Shown here: one piece after another, positions 44,718 through 53,272 of the stretch
Position numbering within the stretch: position 1 is the first letter of the stretch
Layout: every line of letters starts with the position of its first letter
Assembly: GCF_025311495.1 (NCBI RefSeq)
Contig: NZ_CP104398.1
Location: 682,001-746,000 of the forward strand
Direction of reading: 5' to 3'
DNA from: Limosilactobacillus oris
GTDB taxonomy: Bacteria > Bacillota > Bacilli > Lactobacillales > Lactobacillaceae
Length of the DNA: 64,000 nt
The notes under the pieces: generated by a model
The model's database searches: none
Seen by the model: only the letters and a program-made list of their open reading frames with translations
What the model was told of the DNA's origin: nothing
Translations under genes and position numbers: made by a program

Positions 44718-47114
44718 CTAGTTGCGTTTCTTCTTCAATCCGCCTAAACCAAGCATTGCCAGTAAGCCAGCTAAACCTAATCCAGCTACAGCCGCATCAT
44801 TCTTAGTATTACCTGTTTGTGGTAATGCTTGCTTGTTGTTTTGACTGTTGTCACCATTACCGTTGTTAGTAACATTAGTGTTTACGGTCTTGTTGCCATT
44901 ACCGTTTTGGGTACCATTATTGATACCGTTGTTATTACCTGGGTTAGTATTGTGGTTACCATTATCACCAGGGTTAGTGTTATGGTTGCGGTCATCGCCA
45001 GGAGTGGTATTGTTCCTATCGTAACCAACGTAAACAGTAGTACCGTCAACTGGGTTGCCATCCTTATCTAATGCAGAAGTAGATGGAACAGCAGAAGCAT
45101 TTACCTTTTGACCGTCATTGCCAATCTTGTAGTAAGAAGTGTAACCATCAACTGGTGTAATGTTTTTAGAAGCAAATTTGTCCGCACTCAAAGCTTCCCA
45201 CTTACCATATGTAGCAGGATCGCCATTACCGTAGATAGTCATTGTCCGACCAAAGTCTAGACTCTGAGCCTCAGTTGTTTGTTGACCAGATACTGAAGTA
45301 GTCACAATATCACGGGTAACCGTCTTGAACATTTCCTTATATTCAGGGTTCGTTGGATCAACCTTGGTTGGATCAAGTGACTTATTAACGAAGACTTTAG
45401 CAGTTGCCGTGTTGCTTGAACCATCTTTATAGGTTACTGTTACTGGAATATCATATTCAGTAGCATCATCTGGAGCAGTAAATGTAATAGCACCAGAGGT
45501 ATTATCGATAGTTACAGTTACTGGGTTCTTACTATTCTTATCATTAATGGTCATATTAGTTGTGCCATCTTTAAATGCGTAAGTATGACCAGGAACATCT
45601 GTAACTGCTTCACTATCCTTAGTGAAGCTAGGAGAACCAGTATTTACAGAACTATTAGCCGCAACAGTTGTGTCTGTGTAAGCTGGAATGTATTGATCAG
45701 CGTTACTCTTATCGTAACCAACGTAAACAGTAGTACCGGCAACTGGGTTGCCATCCTTATCTAATGCAGAAGCAGATGGAACAGCAGAAGCATATACCTT
45801 TTGACCGTCATTGCCAATCTTGTAGTAAGAAGTGTAACCATCAACTGGTGTAATGTTTTTAGAAGCAAATTTGTCCGCACTCAAAGCTTCCCACTTACCA
45901 TATGTAGCAGGATCGCCATTACCGTAGATAGTCATTGTCCGACCAAAGTCTAGACTCTGAGTCTTAGTTGTTTGTTGACCAGATACTGAAGTAGTCACAA
46001 TATCACGGGTAACCGTCTTGAACATTTCCTTATATTCAGGGTTCGTTGGATCAACCTTGGTTGGATCAAGTGACTTATTAACGAAGACTTTAGCAGTTGC
46101 CGTGTTGCTTGAACCATCTTTATAGGTTACTGTTACTGGAATATCATATTCAGTAGCATCATCTGGAGCAGTAAATGTAATAGCACCAGAGGTATTATCG
46201 ATAGTTACAGTTACTGGGTTCTTACTATTCTTATCATTAATGGTCATATTAGTTGTGCCATCTTTAAATGCGTAAGTATGACCAGGAACATCTGTAACTG
46301 CTTCACTATCCTTAGTGAAGCTAGGAGAACCAGTATTTACAGAACTATTAGCCGCAACAGTTGTGTCTGTGTAAGCTGGAATGTATTGATTAGCGTAATT
46401 CTTGATGTGGACCGGAACATACCAGAACGTACCACTGCCGTCTTGATAGTCAATATCTACCATAATAGTGAAGTCATCAGTAGTGACATCCTTTGCTACA
46501 GTTACGGTTACTTTACCAGTCTTTGAATCAACAGAGGCAGTGAGACCCTTTGGAGGATTAAAAGGAGCTCCGTGTGTGTCACCAGTAAGTTTGTAACCAG
46601 TAATTGTCCCATCTGGCATCATATAAGGCATCATTGGCGTTTGGGTCTTAGTAACTGGGGTATCAGTTGTTGGACGCTCAAAATACATCGGAAGGTAGGT
46701 TACTTGGTACTTGTCACTATCAGTACTATCATCACTATCACCAATAGCATAAAGACTTAGTGCATTGTTATAATAACTCGTTGCACCGCTCTGAGCTGTC
46801 TGAGCTGATGGGTTATTATTGCTTTGTACTTTCGTAGGTGTAACTGCTGGATCACTAGTAGTTGGTGTGGTTTGATCGTCGGCTGAAGCACTCATTCCCA
46901 TAGATGGGTTATTATTGCTTTGTACTTTCGTAGGTGTAACTGCTGGATCACTAGTAGTTGGTGTGGTTTGATCGTCGGCTGAAGCACTCATTCCCATAAA
47001 TGTGAAACCAATCAAAACCGAAGCAACTCCAATGGTTAATTTCTTAATCGTAAACCGTTGTTTCTTCGGTTCTTGTTGCCGAACTTGTTCTTTCCAATTA
47101 TTCCTCGATAACAT
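44718..47114 (-). CDS. LPQTG cell-wall adhesin with large repeats
   Basis: A 798-residue surface protein. The YSIRK-like signal peptide (RFTIKKLTIGVASVLIGFTFMG) is followed by a 32-residue segment duplicated in tandem, then a non-repeated domain and two almost identical 231-residue units. Each unit has a Rib-like domain (PVTVTYKDGSSNTATAKVFV) and a Mub B2-like domain (KTVTRDIVTTSV... LDFGRTMTIYG). An Asn/Gly-rich linker leads to the LPQTG sortase signal, a hydrophobic helix and a KKKRN tail. It should be anchored to peptidoglycan by sortase A and bind mucus or host surfaces. ATG follows TAGGAGG. Codons are more AT-rich than its neighbours. Confidence 0.92.
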   Translation of the reverse strand: MLSRNNWKEQVRQQEPKKQRFTIKKLTIGVASVLIGFTFMGMSASADDQTTPTTSDPAVTPTKVQSNNNPSMGMSASADDQTTPTTSDPAVTPTKVQSNNNPSAQTAQSGATSYYNNALSLYAIGDSDDSTDSDKYQVTYLPMYFERPTTDTPVTKTQTPMMPYMMPDGTITGYKLTGDTHGAPFNPPKGLTASVDSKTGKVTVTVAKDVTTDDFTIMVDIDYQDGSGTFWYVPVHIKNYANQYIPAYTDTTVAANSSVNTGSPSFTKDSEAVTDVPGHTYAFKDGTTNMTINDKNSKNPVTVTIDNTSGAITFTAPDDATEYDIPVTVTYKDGSSNTATAKVFVNKSLDPTKVDPTNPEYKEMFKTVTRDIVTTSVSGQQTTKTQSLDFGRTMTIYGNGDPATYGKWEALSADKFASKNITPVDGYTSYYKIGNDGQKVYASAVPSASALDKDGNPVAGTTVYVGYDKSNADQYIPAYTDTTVAANSSVNTGSPSFTKDSEAVTDVPGHTYAFKDGTTNMTINDKNSKNPVTVTIDNTSGAITFTAPDDATEYDIPVTVTYKDGSSNTATAKVFVNKSLDPTKVDPTNPEYKEMFKTVTRDIVTTSVSGQQTTEAQSLDFGRTMTIYGNGDPATYGKWEALSADKFASKNITPVDGYTSYYKIGNDGQKVNASAVPSTSALDKDGNPVDGTTVYVGYDRNNTTPGDDRNHNTNPGDNGNHNTNPGNNNGINNGTQNGNGNKTVNTNVTNNGNGDNSQNNKQALPQTGNTKNDAAVAGLGLAGLLAMLGLGGLKKKRN
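45018..46393. repeat. Two tandem 693-bp repeats in the adhesin gene
   Basis: The sequence from 45018 recurs 693 bases on, from 45711 to about 46393, with very few differences (for example at the TEA/KTQ codons near 45270 and 45963). 693 is a multiple of three (231 codons). Confidence 0.92.
46807..46998. repeat. 96-bp tandem duplication at the adhesin signal-peptide end
   Basis: 46807-46902 and 46903-46998 are essentially identical. The unit encodes MGMSASADD through SNNNPS, so the end of the signal peptide with its cleavage region is present twice in frame. Confidence 0.92.
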
Positions 47115-47394
47115 AATACACCCTCCTAATATTATTTATTCTACGCCCTCAATATAATACAACTCCTTGAAACTTTCAAACTTATTTTATTTCTTAAGCT
47201 AATTCACCAAGAAATTATAGAATAAAGTAAACATATCAATAATTTCTAATTTCACATTCTAATAATATATGAGACAATTCTGCTCAAAGAATGGCGACTT
47301 TGTTACAACACATAATCTAATATGTAAAATGGTCCGCAAGTTCATCGAACTTTTTCAAAGCACTTTTAAAAGATGATTTTAATTATTAATCTAT
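47115..47394. other. AT-rich gap upstream of the adhesin
   Basis: About 280 bases with no credible gene. It is strongly AT-rich and must hold the adhesin promoter, but several TATAAT-like hexamers compete and I cannot choose one. It fits the idea that this stretch is foreign. Confidence 0.5.
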
Positions 47395-47424
47395 TAAAAA
47401 AAGCCATCACAAATAGTGATGACT
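47395..47424 (-). terminator. ssrA terminator
   Basis: A 9-bp stem, agtcatcac / gtgatggct on the minus strand, followed by TTTTTTTAATAG, about 145 bases after the tmRNA 3' end. Confidence 0.8.
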
Positions 47425-47569
47425 AACTGTATTTCGAAAACAATAATTTTATACAACAATTCATACAACATTTAAATATAACTTAACGAGTTTATTTGAA
47501 TCTCGGAAAATTACAAATGCTGATATATCAACGATTTGTAGCTAATTGAGTTTCAACATACCCCTACTA

Positions 47570-47942
47570 TGGAGATGACGGGAGTCGAACCCGTGTCCAA
47601 GCATATCGCCATTTCAACCTCTACGTTCGTATCTCAACTATTTAAGATTCACTAGCCAAAACGCCGTTGATCAGGGCCACCATGACTAGCCAGCTTGATT
47701 AATCTCTTCTCACTGCTTCAAACGGGAACAGGGAGCGTAGTCCACTAAGATATGAAACCTACATTCGCATCATGGACGAACCCGAAGTAGATTTACGCGT
47801 GCTACTTGTTAGGCAGCAACTGCGTAAGAGTTTGAATTATTGTTTGCAGTTATAATTTAAAACTGAGCGTTTTTACGAAGACGCAACCTTCGAAACGCAG
47901 TTGAAACTCGACCTATACCTGTCGAATCCAAAAAACATCCCC
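47570..47942 (-). ncRNA. ssrA: tmRNA
   Basis: Transfer-messenger RNA, which rescues stalled ribosomes. The 5' end GGGGATG pairs with the 3' end CATCTCC, then a discriminator A; CCA is not encoded. GGATTCGACAGG and the T-arm GGTTCGACTCCC are the tRNA-like parts. The tag frame resumes at GCA and encodes ANNNSNSYAVAA followed by TAA, a lactobacillus-type degradation tag ending in AVAA. Pseudoknot-rich sequence follows. A possible -10 TATGAT lies just upstream at about 47955. Confidence 0.95.
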
Positions 47943-48007
47943 AGCACGTTATGTATCATAACATACTCGGCCACCCCGTGCATCAATTTTGCCCTGAATA
48001 TCACTAA

Positions 48008-48222
48008 AGAGGCTGGAAAATAACTCAATCTCTTTAATATTTTAAAGTTAGTAATGCCTCAGCCCAGTAGCTGGCTGGCAGTTCAAGCGCTGATAAATCA
48101 GCGTTTGACCAACCCCAAATAGGCTAGTTTCGCACCGTAGCCATCCTTGCGGAGGTTCGAAGACAAACGCTCCAAATCAGCTTGCTAGCCGATTTGGGGC
48201 GTTTTTTCTCACTCTCTTATCA
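48008..48222 (+). repeat. Dispersed intergenic repeat, copy 1, ending in a terminator hairpin
   Basis: A non-coding stretch homologous to 61321-61506. Shared blocks include tggctggcagttca, tttgaccaacc, aataggctag and atcagcttgctagccgat. It holds a hairpin around cgctgataaatcagcg and ends in a 13-bp stem (aacgctccaaatc / gatttggggcgtt) and TTTTTT on the plus strand. The neighbouring genes (apf-like, ssrA) are both on the minus strand, so this terminator does not serve them. Confidence 0.75.
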
Positions 48223-48254
48223 CTTCAAAATTTACCGAAATGCTCGTCGGCCGT

Positions 48255-48830
48255 TTACCACCAACCGTTAGCCATCCAGTGAGCCTGGGCGGCCTGCCAG
48301 GAGCCGTAACGGTTTTGCATATACTGTTGGGCGACTTCTTCTTGGTGCTGCGGCGAGAGATCGCCACCGAGGTAAGCCAGGTCTAATTGGTAACGACCAT
48401 AGTGAACCCCGTTTTGCGCGGTATAGCTGCCACCAGATTCCCGCTGGGCGATCCATTCCTTGGCAGCCTGTTCACTGCTGCTGAGGTTAGCGGACTGGCT
48501 CGTCTTCTGTGCCTTGTCCTTGTCTTCATTGCTGTTTTGGCTAGTAGCATTCTGATCGTTATCATTCAACGGCGCAATCTCACCGTTGCCCTTAATCAGG
48601 AGCTTTTGGCCGACGTGCAGCTGGTTAATATCGCTAAGGTTGTTGTCCTTAGCAATCTCATTAATTAAGCTGTTGTCCTTGGCGAATTTGTAAGAAATAC
48701 TTGAAAGGGTATCACCACTTTGAACGGTGTAAACCATGTCGGCGTTAGCGACCACAGCAGTCGTGCTAACTCCTAATGCAACCACCCCAAGAGTAGTAAA
48801 GACTTTAACTAAGTTTTTCTTAGTATTCAT
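48255..48830 (-). CDS. LysM protein, aggregation-promoting-factor (Apf) type
   Basis: A 191-residue secreted protein. It has a signal peptide to about residue 31 (VVANAD), a LysM domain (MVYTVQSGDTLSSISYKFA ... LHVGQKLLI, 32-80), a low-complexity Asn/Asp/Ser linker, and a C-terminal Apf domain (EWIAQRESGGSYTAQNG ... GSWQAAQAHW) related to lysozyme-like resuscitation factors. It binds peptidoglycan outside the cell and affects cell shape, division or aggregation in lactobacilli. ATG 48830 (MNTKKN) is preferred over the earlier in-frame ATG, with AAAGGATGG upstream. Confidence 0.92.
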   Translation of the reverse strand: MNTKKNLVKVFTTLGVVALGVSTTAVVANADMVYTVQSGDTLSSISYKFAKDNSLINEIAKDNNLSDINQLHVGQKLLIKGNGEIAPLNDNDQNATSQNSNEDKDKAQKTSQSANLSSSEQAAKEWIAQRESGGSYTAQNGVHYGRYQLDLAYLGGDLSPQHQEEVAQQYMQNRYGSWQAAQAHWMANGWW

Positions 48831-48842
48831 AATGTAAAACAA

Positions 48843-49062
48843 CCATCCTTTATTAATCTGATTATTCGTTCAACGCTCTCTATACTACACGGCGAACTTT
48901 ACCATCTTGTAACAGCTTCTTTTCTCTTTCCCCTTTTTCGGCATGAACTTGTTAATCTACTGTAATCTTATGTTCGACCCGCTTATCGGCAGCCAGCACC
49001 CCTTACTGCCCGTTAGGATTGCGTCCTTTGCAAGTGTGCTAACTACTGAACAAAGCCCCATA
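48843..49062. other. Gap between Apf-like gene and HAD hydrolase gene
   Basis: About 220 bases with no credible ORF or RNA gene. It must carry the promoter of the Apf-like gene; nothing else was recognised. Confidence 0.5.
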
Positions 49063-49112
49063 AAAAAAGCGAATTTACAAGGAATTCTTAATAAATTCCC
49101 GTAAATTCGTTT
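49063..49112 (-). terminator. Terminator after HAD hydrolase
   Basis: Stem cgaatttac / gtaaattcg with inner ggaatt / aattcc, followed on the minus strand by TTTTTTT. Confidence 0.85.
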
Positions 49113-49140
49113 CTTTTACGCCTGCTAAACTGGCTTTTTA

Positions 49141-49947
49141 TTACAATTGTGTTGCAAAATACCGCTCACAATACTTGGCAACTCCGTCATTATTGTTGCT
49201 ATCGGTAATTGCCGTTGCGGCCTCTTTTACCTGGGGCAGGCCGTTTTCCATGACGATTCCCTGGGCCGCCGCCCGAATCATTTCCAGATCATTGTCCGCG
49301 TCCCCGAAGCTCATCAGGTTGCTGAAGTCCTCACCAAAGTGACTCAGCAGGGCCTTGAGCCCCACCGCCTTATTAACGCCCAGTGGCAGGAACTCCATAA
49401 TCATCGGCTGCGATTGCACCGCATGGTATTTCTGCTTCAGGCTGGCCGGCAGGTGCTTGATGATTGGTGCCAACTCCTCTGGCGTGATTGCCATTACGGC
49501 CTTGCTGTATACCTTTTCCGGCAGGTGACGGCTGGCGATACTTTCAAACTTGATGTTCTTTAGGACCGTCCGGTAAATCGAACCGGGAAAATCATTCAGC
49601 TCATATACCCGGTCGAAATCCAAAACATTCAGCGGGATTTCGTTTGTTTCCACGAAGCCCAGCAACGGCTGGAGATCCTGCTTCGCCATTCCCCGCTCAA
49701 ACAGGTGCTCCTTTGTAAGGTTGTTGATTACCAGGCCACCATTAAAGGTAATCGTATAATCCTCTGCCGCAGTCAGCCCGAGCTGCTCAATATAGGGCCA
49801 GATGGCGTTAATCGGCCGCCCGGTACACAATACAACGCGGATCCCCTGTTCATGCAGCTTCTTGAGCACTGCCTCATTTCGTGCTGAAATCTCCTTCCGG
49901 CTGTTCAGAAGGGTGTTATCCAAGTCCAAGGCAATCATCTTAATCAT
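49141..49947 (-). CDS. Cof-type HAD phosphatase
   Basis: A 268-residue HAD hydrolase with motif I ALDLDNTLLNS, motif II near VVLCTGRP, the C2 cap typical of Cof proteins, the late Lys (GVNKAVGLKALL) and motif IV SFGDADNDLEM. It removes phosphate from sugar phosphates, FMN or similar. ATG 49947 (MIKMIALDLD) has AAGGAG 10 bases upstream and overlaps the end of the MarR gene by 8 bases, so the two are co-translated. The substrate is unknown. Confidence 0.92.
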   Translation of the reverse strand: MIKMIALDLDNTLLNSRKEISARNEAVLKKLHEQGIRVVLCTGRPINAIWPYIEQLGLTAAEDYTITFNGGLVINNLTKEHLFERGMAKQDLQPLLGFVETNEIPLNVLDFDRVYELNDFPGSIYRTVLKNIKFESIASRHLPEKVYSKAVMAITPEELAPIIKHLPASLKQKYHAVQSQPMIMEFLPLGVNKAVGLKALLSHFGEDFSNLMSFGDADNDLEMIRAAAQGIVMENGLPQVKEAATAITDSNNNDGVAKYCERYFATQL

Positions 49948-50413
49948 TTGCTCGTTGCTCCTTACCTTCATCCAATTCCCCTTGTACGATCTGCTTGTTA
50001 AATTCAGCTAGAAGGTCCAACAGTTGCTTGCCGCGGTCACTGCCAAACACACTGACCCACCTGCTGAACCGTTGCTGGACCTTTGTGCTGATTCTCTCTT
50101 CAACCTGTTTACCCAGCGGCGTGGCCGTCAAAGACTGCCGCCGCCGGTCACGCGGGTCGGGCTTTTGGCGCACATACTCATTCGCCATCAAAACCCGTAG
50201 TTGGCGCGAAACTGCGCTCCTGGTCACCTGGCGCTGTTCGGCAATCTCCATCAGCTTAATCCCCGGCTGTTTGCTAATCGTCCGTAAAATCATGTACTGC
50301 TCAAACGACAATGAGTACTCAGCAGACGGTTGAGAAATAAAGTTGCCGAGGCCCTTCAACCCGGTCAGGTAAACATCTACCGCCTGGTCCAATAACTGGT
50401 CGTCATCTACCAA
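49940..50413 (-). CDS. MarR-family transcriptional regulator
   Basis: A 157-residue winged-helix regulator: QYMILRTISKQPGIKLMEIAEQRQVTRSAVSRQLRVLMANEYVRQKPDPRDRRRQSLTATPLG is the MarR core with the DPRDRR wing. The start is TTG 50413, with GGGGTGG upstream. It lies 11 bases after oatA and overlaps the HAD gene, so the three form one unit. Its ligand and targets are unknown. Confidence 0.92.
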   Translation of the reverse strand: MVDDDQLLDQAVDVYLTGLKGLGNFISQPSAEYSLSFEQYMILRTISKQPGIKLMEIAEQRQVTRSAVSRQLRVLMANEYVRQKPDPRDRRRQSLTATPLGKQVEERISTKVQQRFSRWVSVFGSDRGKQLLDLLAEFNKQIVQGELDEGKEQRAND

Positions 50414-50424
50414 TTAAGCCACCC

Positions 50425-52257
50425 CTATTTATTATTCAAAATCGCTTTGGCAATCATCCGGGTATAGTGGACGTTCCCCTGTTCATCCATGTGAACATTG
50501 TCGGCGGCAAACCAGTCAGCGTGGTTATTGCTCTCCTGGTACCAATCGATGACGTGAACGTTCTTATGCTGCTTAGCGGCCGCTTTAATCTGCCGGTTAA
50601 CGGTTTGCTGCCACGGCCGTGTTGGGACATGGGCAGTAATCCAGAAGACCTGGTGGTCAGAACCAATCCCCGACAGGATTTGGTTAACTGTCTCCTTGGT
50701 CATCGCGCCGTTAGTTCCCAGGTTGAGAACCACGATTTTGTTAAGGTGGCCCTGGGCTTTGAGCTGGTCAATCACAGCTGGCGTATCAGCTCCCTGCCGG
50801 CCGACCTGGGCGTCAACGTATGCTTGCGGCATCAGCTTCTGAATGCTGCTAGCGGCATCCGCCATCACCGAGTCTCCAACTGCCGTAATCTTAACGTTCT
50901 GCAGTTTTTTGACCTGGTCACTGGTCAGGTTATATTCCTTCTCCAGCTTCGTTGGTTGGGCCGTGGAGGCCTTCTTGCCCTCCGCAATCTGCTTGTTGTT
51001 TTGCGCCGCCAGCTGGTGGTTGCGTTCAATCCGCTCTTGAACCACGTTCTTTGCTGGCTGGTGATCCGGCTGACTAAAGCCGAACAGCGCAATTCCGAGT
51101 GTCAAAATACTAAATGCCAATTTGATTCCTCCTTGCCAAGTGACGGACCGTAAATTCCGCAAATCCTGGCGGACATTTGTCCAATCATAGTGGGCTAACG
51201 GCCGTTCCAGCAGCTGGTAAGACAGCTCGCTGATAATGGCAATAATCAGCAGTTCGATCACCGCGTTAATCAGCGGGTGCAAACCCACGTGGACCCACCG
51301 CTCATAGAAAATCATTACCGGGTACTGGTAGACGTAAATCCCATAGGACCGTTTGCCGACCCAGGAAAAGAACCGGTTCGTCAGCCAGCCATTCAGTGAA
51401 GCGCCCGGATGTAAAATCATTGCCACGAGAACCATCCCAACGATACTGTAAAAGAACATCCCTCCGCGGTAGGTGGCCGGGTTCTGGCCGTTCAGCGTGA
51501 AGAAGCCAATCACCGTAAGGACAATTGCGGCAATCCCGATTCCATTGAGTTTTTCCACATCCGAGCGGATCAGGTTGCGCGGCAGCTTATCCAGCGGCCA
51601 CGTCAAGCCGAGCCAGGCCCCCAACAATAGGGAAAAGGCCCGCGTATCCGTCCCGTAGTACACCCGGTTAATGTTTTGCGGGTCATAGAGGATCGCCATT
51701 TCGACCGCTGATAAAATTGCCAAGAGCAGGACCAGCCACTTGACTGTCCGCCGCTTGAGCAGGTGCAGCATCCACACGAGAATAATTGGCCACAGCAGGT
51801 AAAACTGGGCCTCCACGCCGAGGGTCCAGAGGTGGGTAAATGGTGACGCGCCCCCAAACTGGTCAAAGTAGGACTGACCATTCTTAATTTCCCACCAGTT
51901 ATAAACCCAAAGCAAGTTGGTAATGACCGTCGCCTTGATATGGTGCAGCAGGGGACGGGCAAACAAAGTGATATACGCCGTGGTCAGTACCAGCATCGCA
52001 ATCATTACCGGATACAGGCGCTTAAACCGCCGCTTGTAAAAACTTCGAATATCGAAGGACCCGTCACGATCAAAGTGCTTCGTGACTTGATATGTAACAA
52101 AATAACCCGAAACCAATAGAAAAAGAGGAACCCCCAGATAGCCCCCCTGAAGTACATTCGGTAATAGGTGGTAGATAATTACCCCTAGTACCGCTAAAGT
52201 ACGCAGGCCATCAATACCTGTAATATATTGACTGCGCCTCCGCATCGCTGCTCTCAT
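50425..52257 (-). CDS. oatA: Peptidoglycan O-acetyltransferase (OatA-like)
   Basis: A 610-residue two-domain enzyme. The N-terminal acyltransferase-3 domain has about ten helices (GIDGLRTLAVLGVIIYH, with the conserved His; FTHLWTLGVEAQFYLLWPI). A linker leads to an extracellular SGNH domain (about 440-610) with the nucleophile in AVGDSVMAD, an Asn in NLGTNGAM and the Asp/His pair in DNVHMD. It O-acetylates MurNAc and gives lysozyme resistance. ATG 52257 has GGAGG 10 bases upstream. Confidence 0.92.
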   Translation of the reverse strand: MRAAMRRRSQYITGIDGLRTLAVLGVIIYHLLPNVLQGGYLGVPLFLLVSGYFVTYQVTKHFDRDGSFDIRSFYKRRFKRLYPVMIAMLVLTTAYITLFARPLLHHIKATVITNLLWVYNWWEIKNGQSYFDQFGGASPFTHLWTLGVEAQFYLLWPIILVWMLHLLKRRTVKWLVLLLAILSAVEMAILYDPQNINRVYYGTDTRAFSLLLGAWLGLTWPLDKLPRNLIRSDVEKLNGIGIAAIVLTVIGFFTLNGQNPATYRGGMFFYSIVGMVLVAMILHPGASLNGWLTNRFFSWVGKRSYGIYVYQYPVMIFYERWVHVGLHPLINAVIELLIIAIISELSYQLLERPLAHYDWTNVRQDLRNLRSVTWQGGIKLAFSILTLGIALFGFSQPDHQPAKNVVQERIERNHQLAAQNNKQIAEGKKASTAQPTKLEKEYNLTSDQVKKLQNVKITAVGDSVMADAASSIQKLMPQAYVDAQVGRQGADTPAVIDQLKAQGHLNKIVVLNLGTNGAMTKETVNQILSGIGSDHQVFWITAHVPTRPWQQTVNRQIKAAAKQHKNVHVIDWYQESNNHADWFAADNVHMDEQGNVHYTRMIAKAILNNK

Positions 52258-52426
52258 CTTCCACAAACCTCCACTTTTCTCTTACTCCTCATAAAATTAT
52301 ACTGGCTTACCCAGCGACTGTATAGCCTTTTTTCCGATTAAAAACGGCGAATGAAGTAGAATGAGCTAACCCGGTTCATTGTTTCCCCGCTAGCTATCTC
52401 CTGCGCTGCTGTATTTTTTTAAAAAC

Positions 52427-52660
52427 AGTAAGGGGCTGTGACATAAGTCCTATTACTTTAATAAAAAATGAACAGCGCAGTACACAAATGGGCTCCAGTG
52501 CTCGGCAAAGCCGAACTCTGAAACCCTCTTTGTGCTTTCTAAAGACTAGCTGCGCGTCGACGGGGGCATGAAGACGAAGTCATAAATGACTTCTGTCACG
52601 CTCCCCACCACTTCATCTCCGTTGAGCCTGTAAACCTAACCGCAGGCTGAACACAAGTAC
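52427..52660 (+). repeat. Structured intergenic repeat, copy 3 type
   Basis: The gap between oatA and the 103-residue gene holds no credible gene. It contains a long hairpin, cacaaatggg...tcggc-aaa-gccga...ccctctttgtg (about 52481-52532), and the motif ctagctgcgcgtc, also found in the repeat at 61.3 kb. A second palindrome, gacgaagtcataaatgacttc, lies at about 52573. Confidence 0.55.
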
Positions 52661-52702
52661 TGAAAGCCATCAGCGGTTCTCTGGTCGCTGGTTAATGATT
52701 TC

Positions 52703-53014
52703 CTAGCCGACGTGGTTTTCCTTGAGAATATCTTCCACGACCTGGTCCATTTCTGGAGTTCGCTTCCACTCCTCCCAGTGGTCCATCGACTCATCCTGCA
52801 TCTGGTAGTGGCTATTGACATAGTCCTCATACTTAATCACGTTCCGGGAATGGGGAATATTAAGCTGGAGGATTCGAACCTGCTTAATAAAGCCCCGTTC
52901 GGCCGCCAGTTCGGCCCGGCCATTATGAACCATGTTGCCGATCTCATAGTAGCTCGTCCCATCATTGCGAGTAATTTCTTCAATCAGTGTTAATACTTGC
53001 TGTTGTTTTTCCAA
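52703..53014 (-). CDS. Conserved-looking 103-residue protein, unknown
   Basis: I do not recognise this family. The product is soluble, acidic at its C-terminus, with an N-terminal helix (MEKQQQVLTLIEEI) and an Arg/Tyr-rich centre (HSRNVIKYEDYVNSHY) before WEEWKRTPEM. TTG 53014 is chosen as the start because GGGAGAAGG lies 5-6 bases upstream; the ATG at 53041 has no Shine-Dalgarno. It could be a small regulator with a winged-helix-like start (YYEIGNMVHNGRAELAAERGFIKQVR), but that is only a shape guess. Confidence 0.65.
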   Translation of the reverse strand: MEKQQQVLTLIEEITRNDGTSYYEIGNMVHNGRAELAAERGFIKQVRILQLNIPHSRNVIKYEDYVNSHYQMQDESMDHWEEWKRTPEMDQVVEDILKENHVG

Positions 53015-53060
53015 GACGTCCTTCTCCCTTCTCTTAACCATTATAGGGACTTTAAAACGA

Positions 53061-53088
53061 AAAATCACCGTCAAAATGACGGTGATTG
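53061..53088. terminator. Perfect hairpin upstream of the 103-residue gene
   Basis: An 11-bp perfect stem, aatcaccgtca / tgacggtgatt, with a 3-base loop, followed on the minus strand by TTTTTCG. It may stop read-through from glmS, or act as a 5' leader element. Confidence 0.7.
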
Positions 53089-53216
53089 GCATAAGAGAGA
53101 AAGAGAATTGATTAGAAGGTAAATACTTAATACCTTGCAACTATTATGATAGCGGTTACACGGTAATAAGTCAACAGTAAATCCTAAAAATGTCAATTTA
53201 AGAACCGTTTTTAAAC

Positions 53217-53266
53217 CAATAAAGAGCCGGAGAGCGCTGTCAAACAGCACCTTCACCGACTCTCTT
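53217..53266 (-). terminator. glmS terminator
   Basis: Stem aagagagtcggtg... / ...ctctccggctctt with inner gtgctg / cagcgc, followed by TATTGG; the T-run is short. Confidence 0.7.
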
Positions 53267-53272
53267 AAGTTT

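Noticed and set aside
53061-53088. Small-RNA gene
   Set aside because: It is one short perfect hairpin with a T-run on one side; a terminator explains it without extra assumptions.
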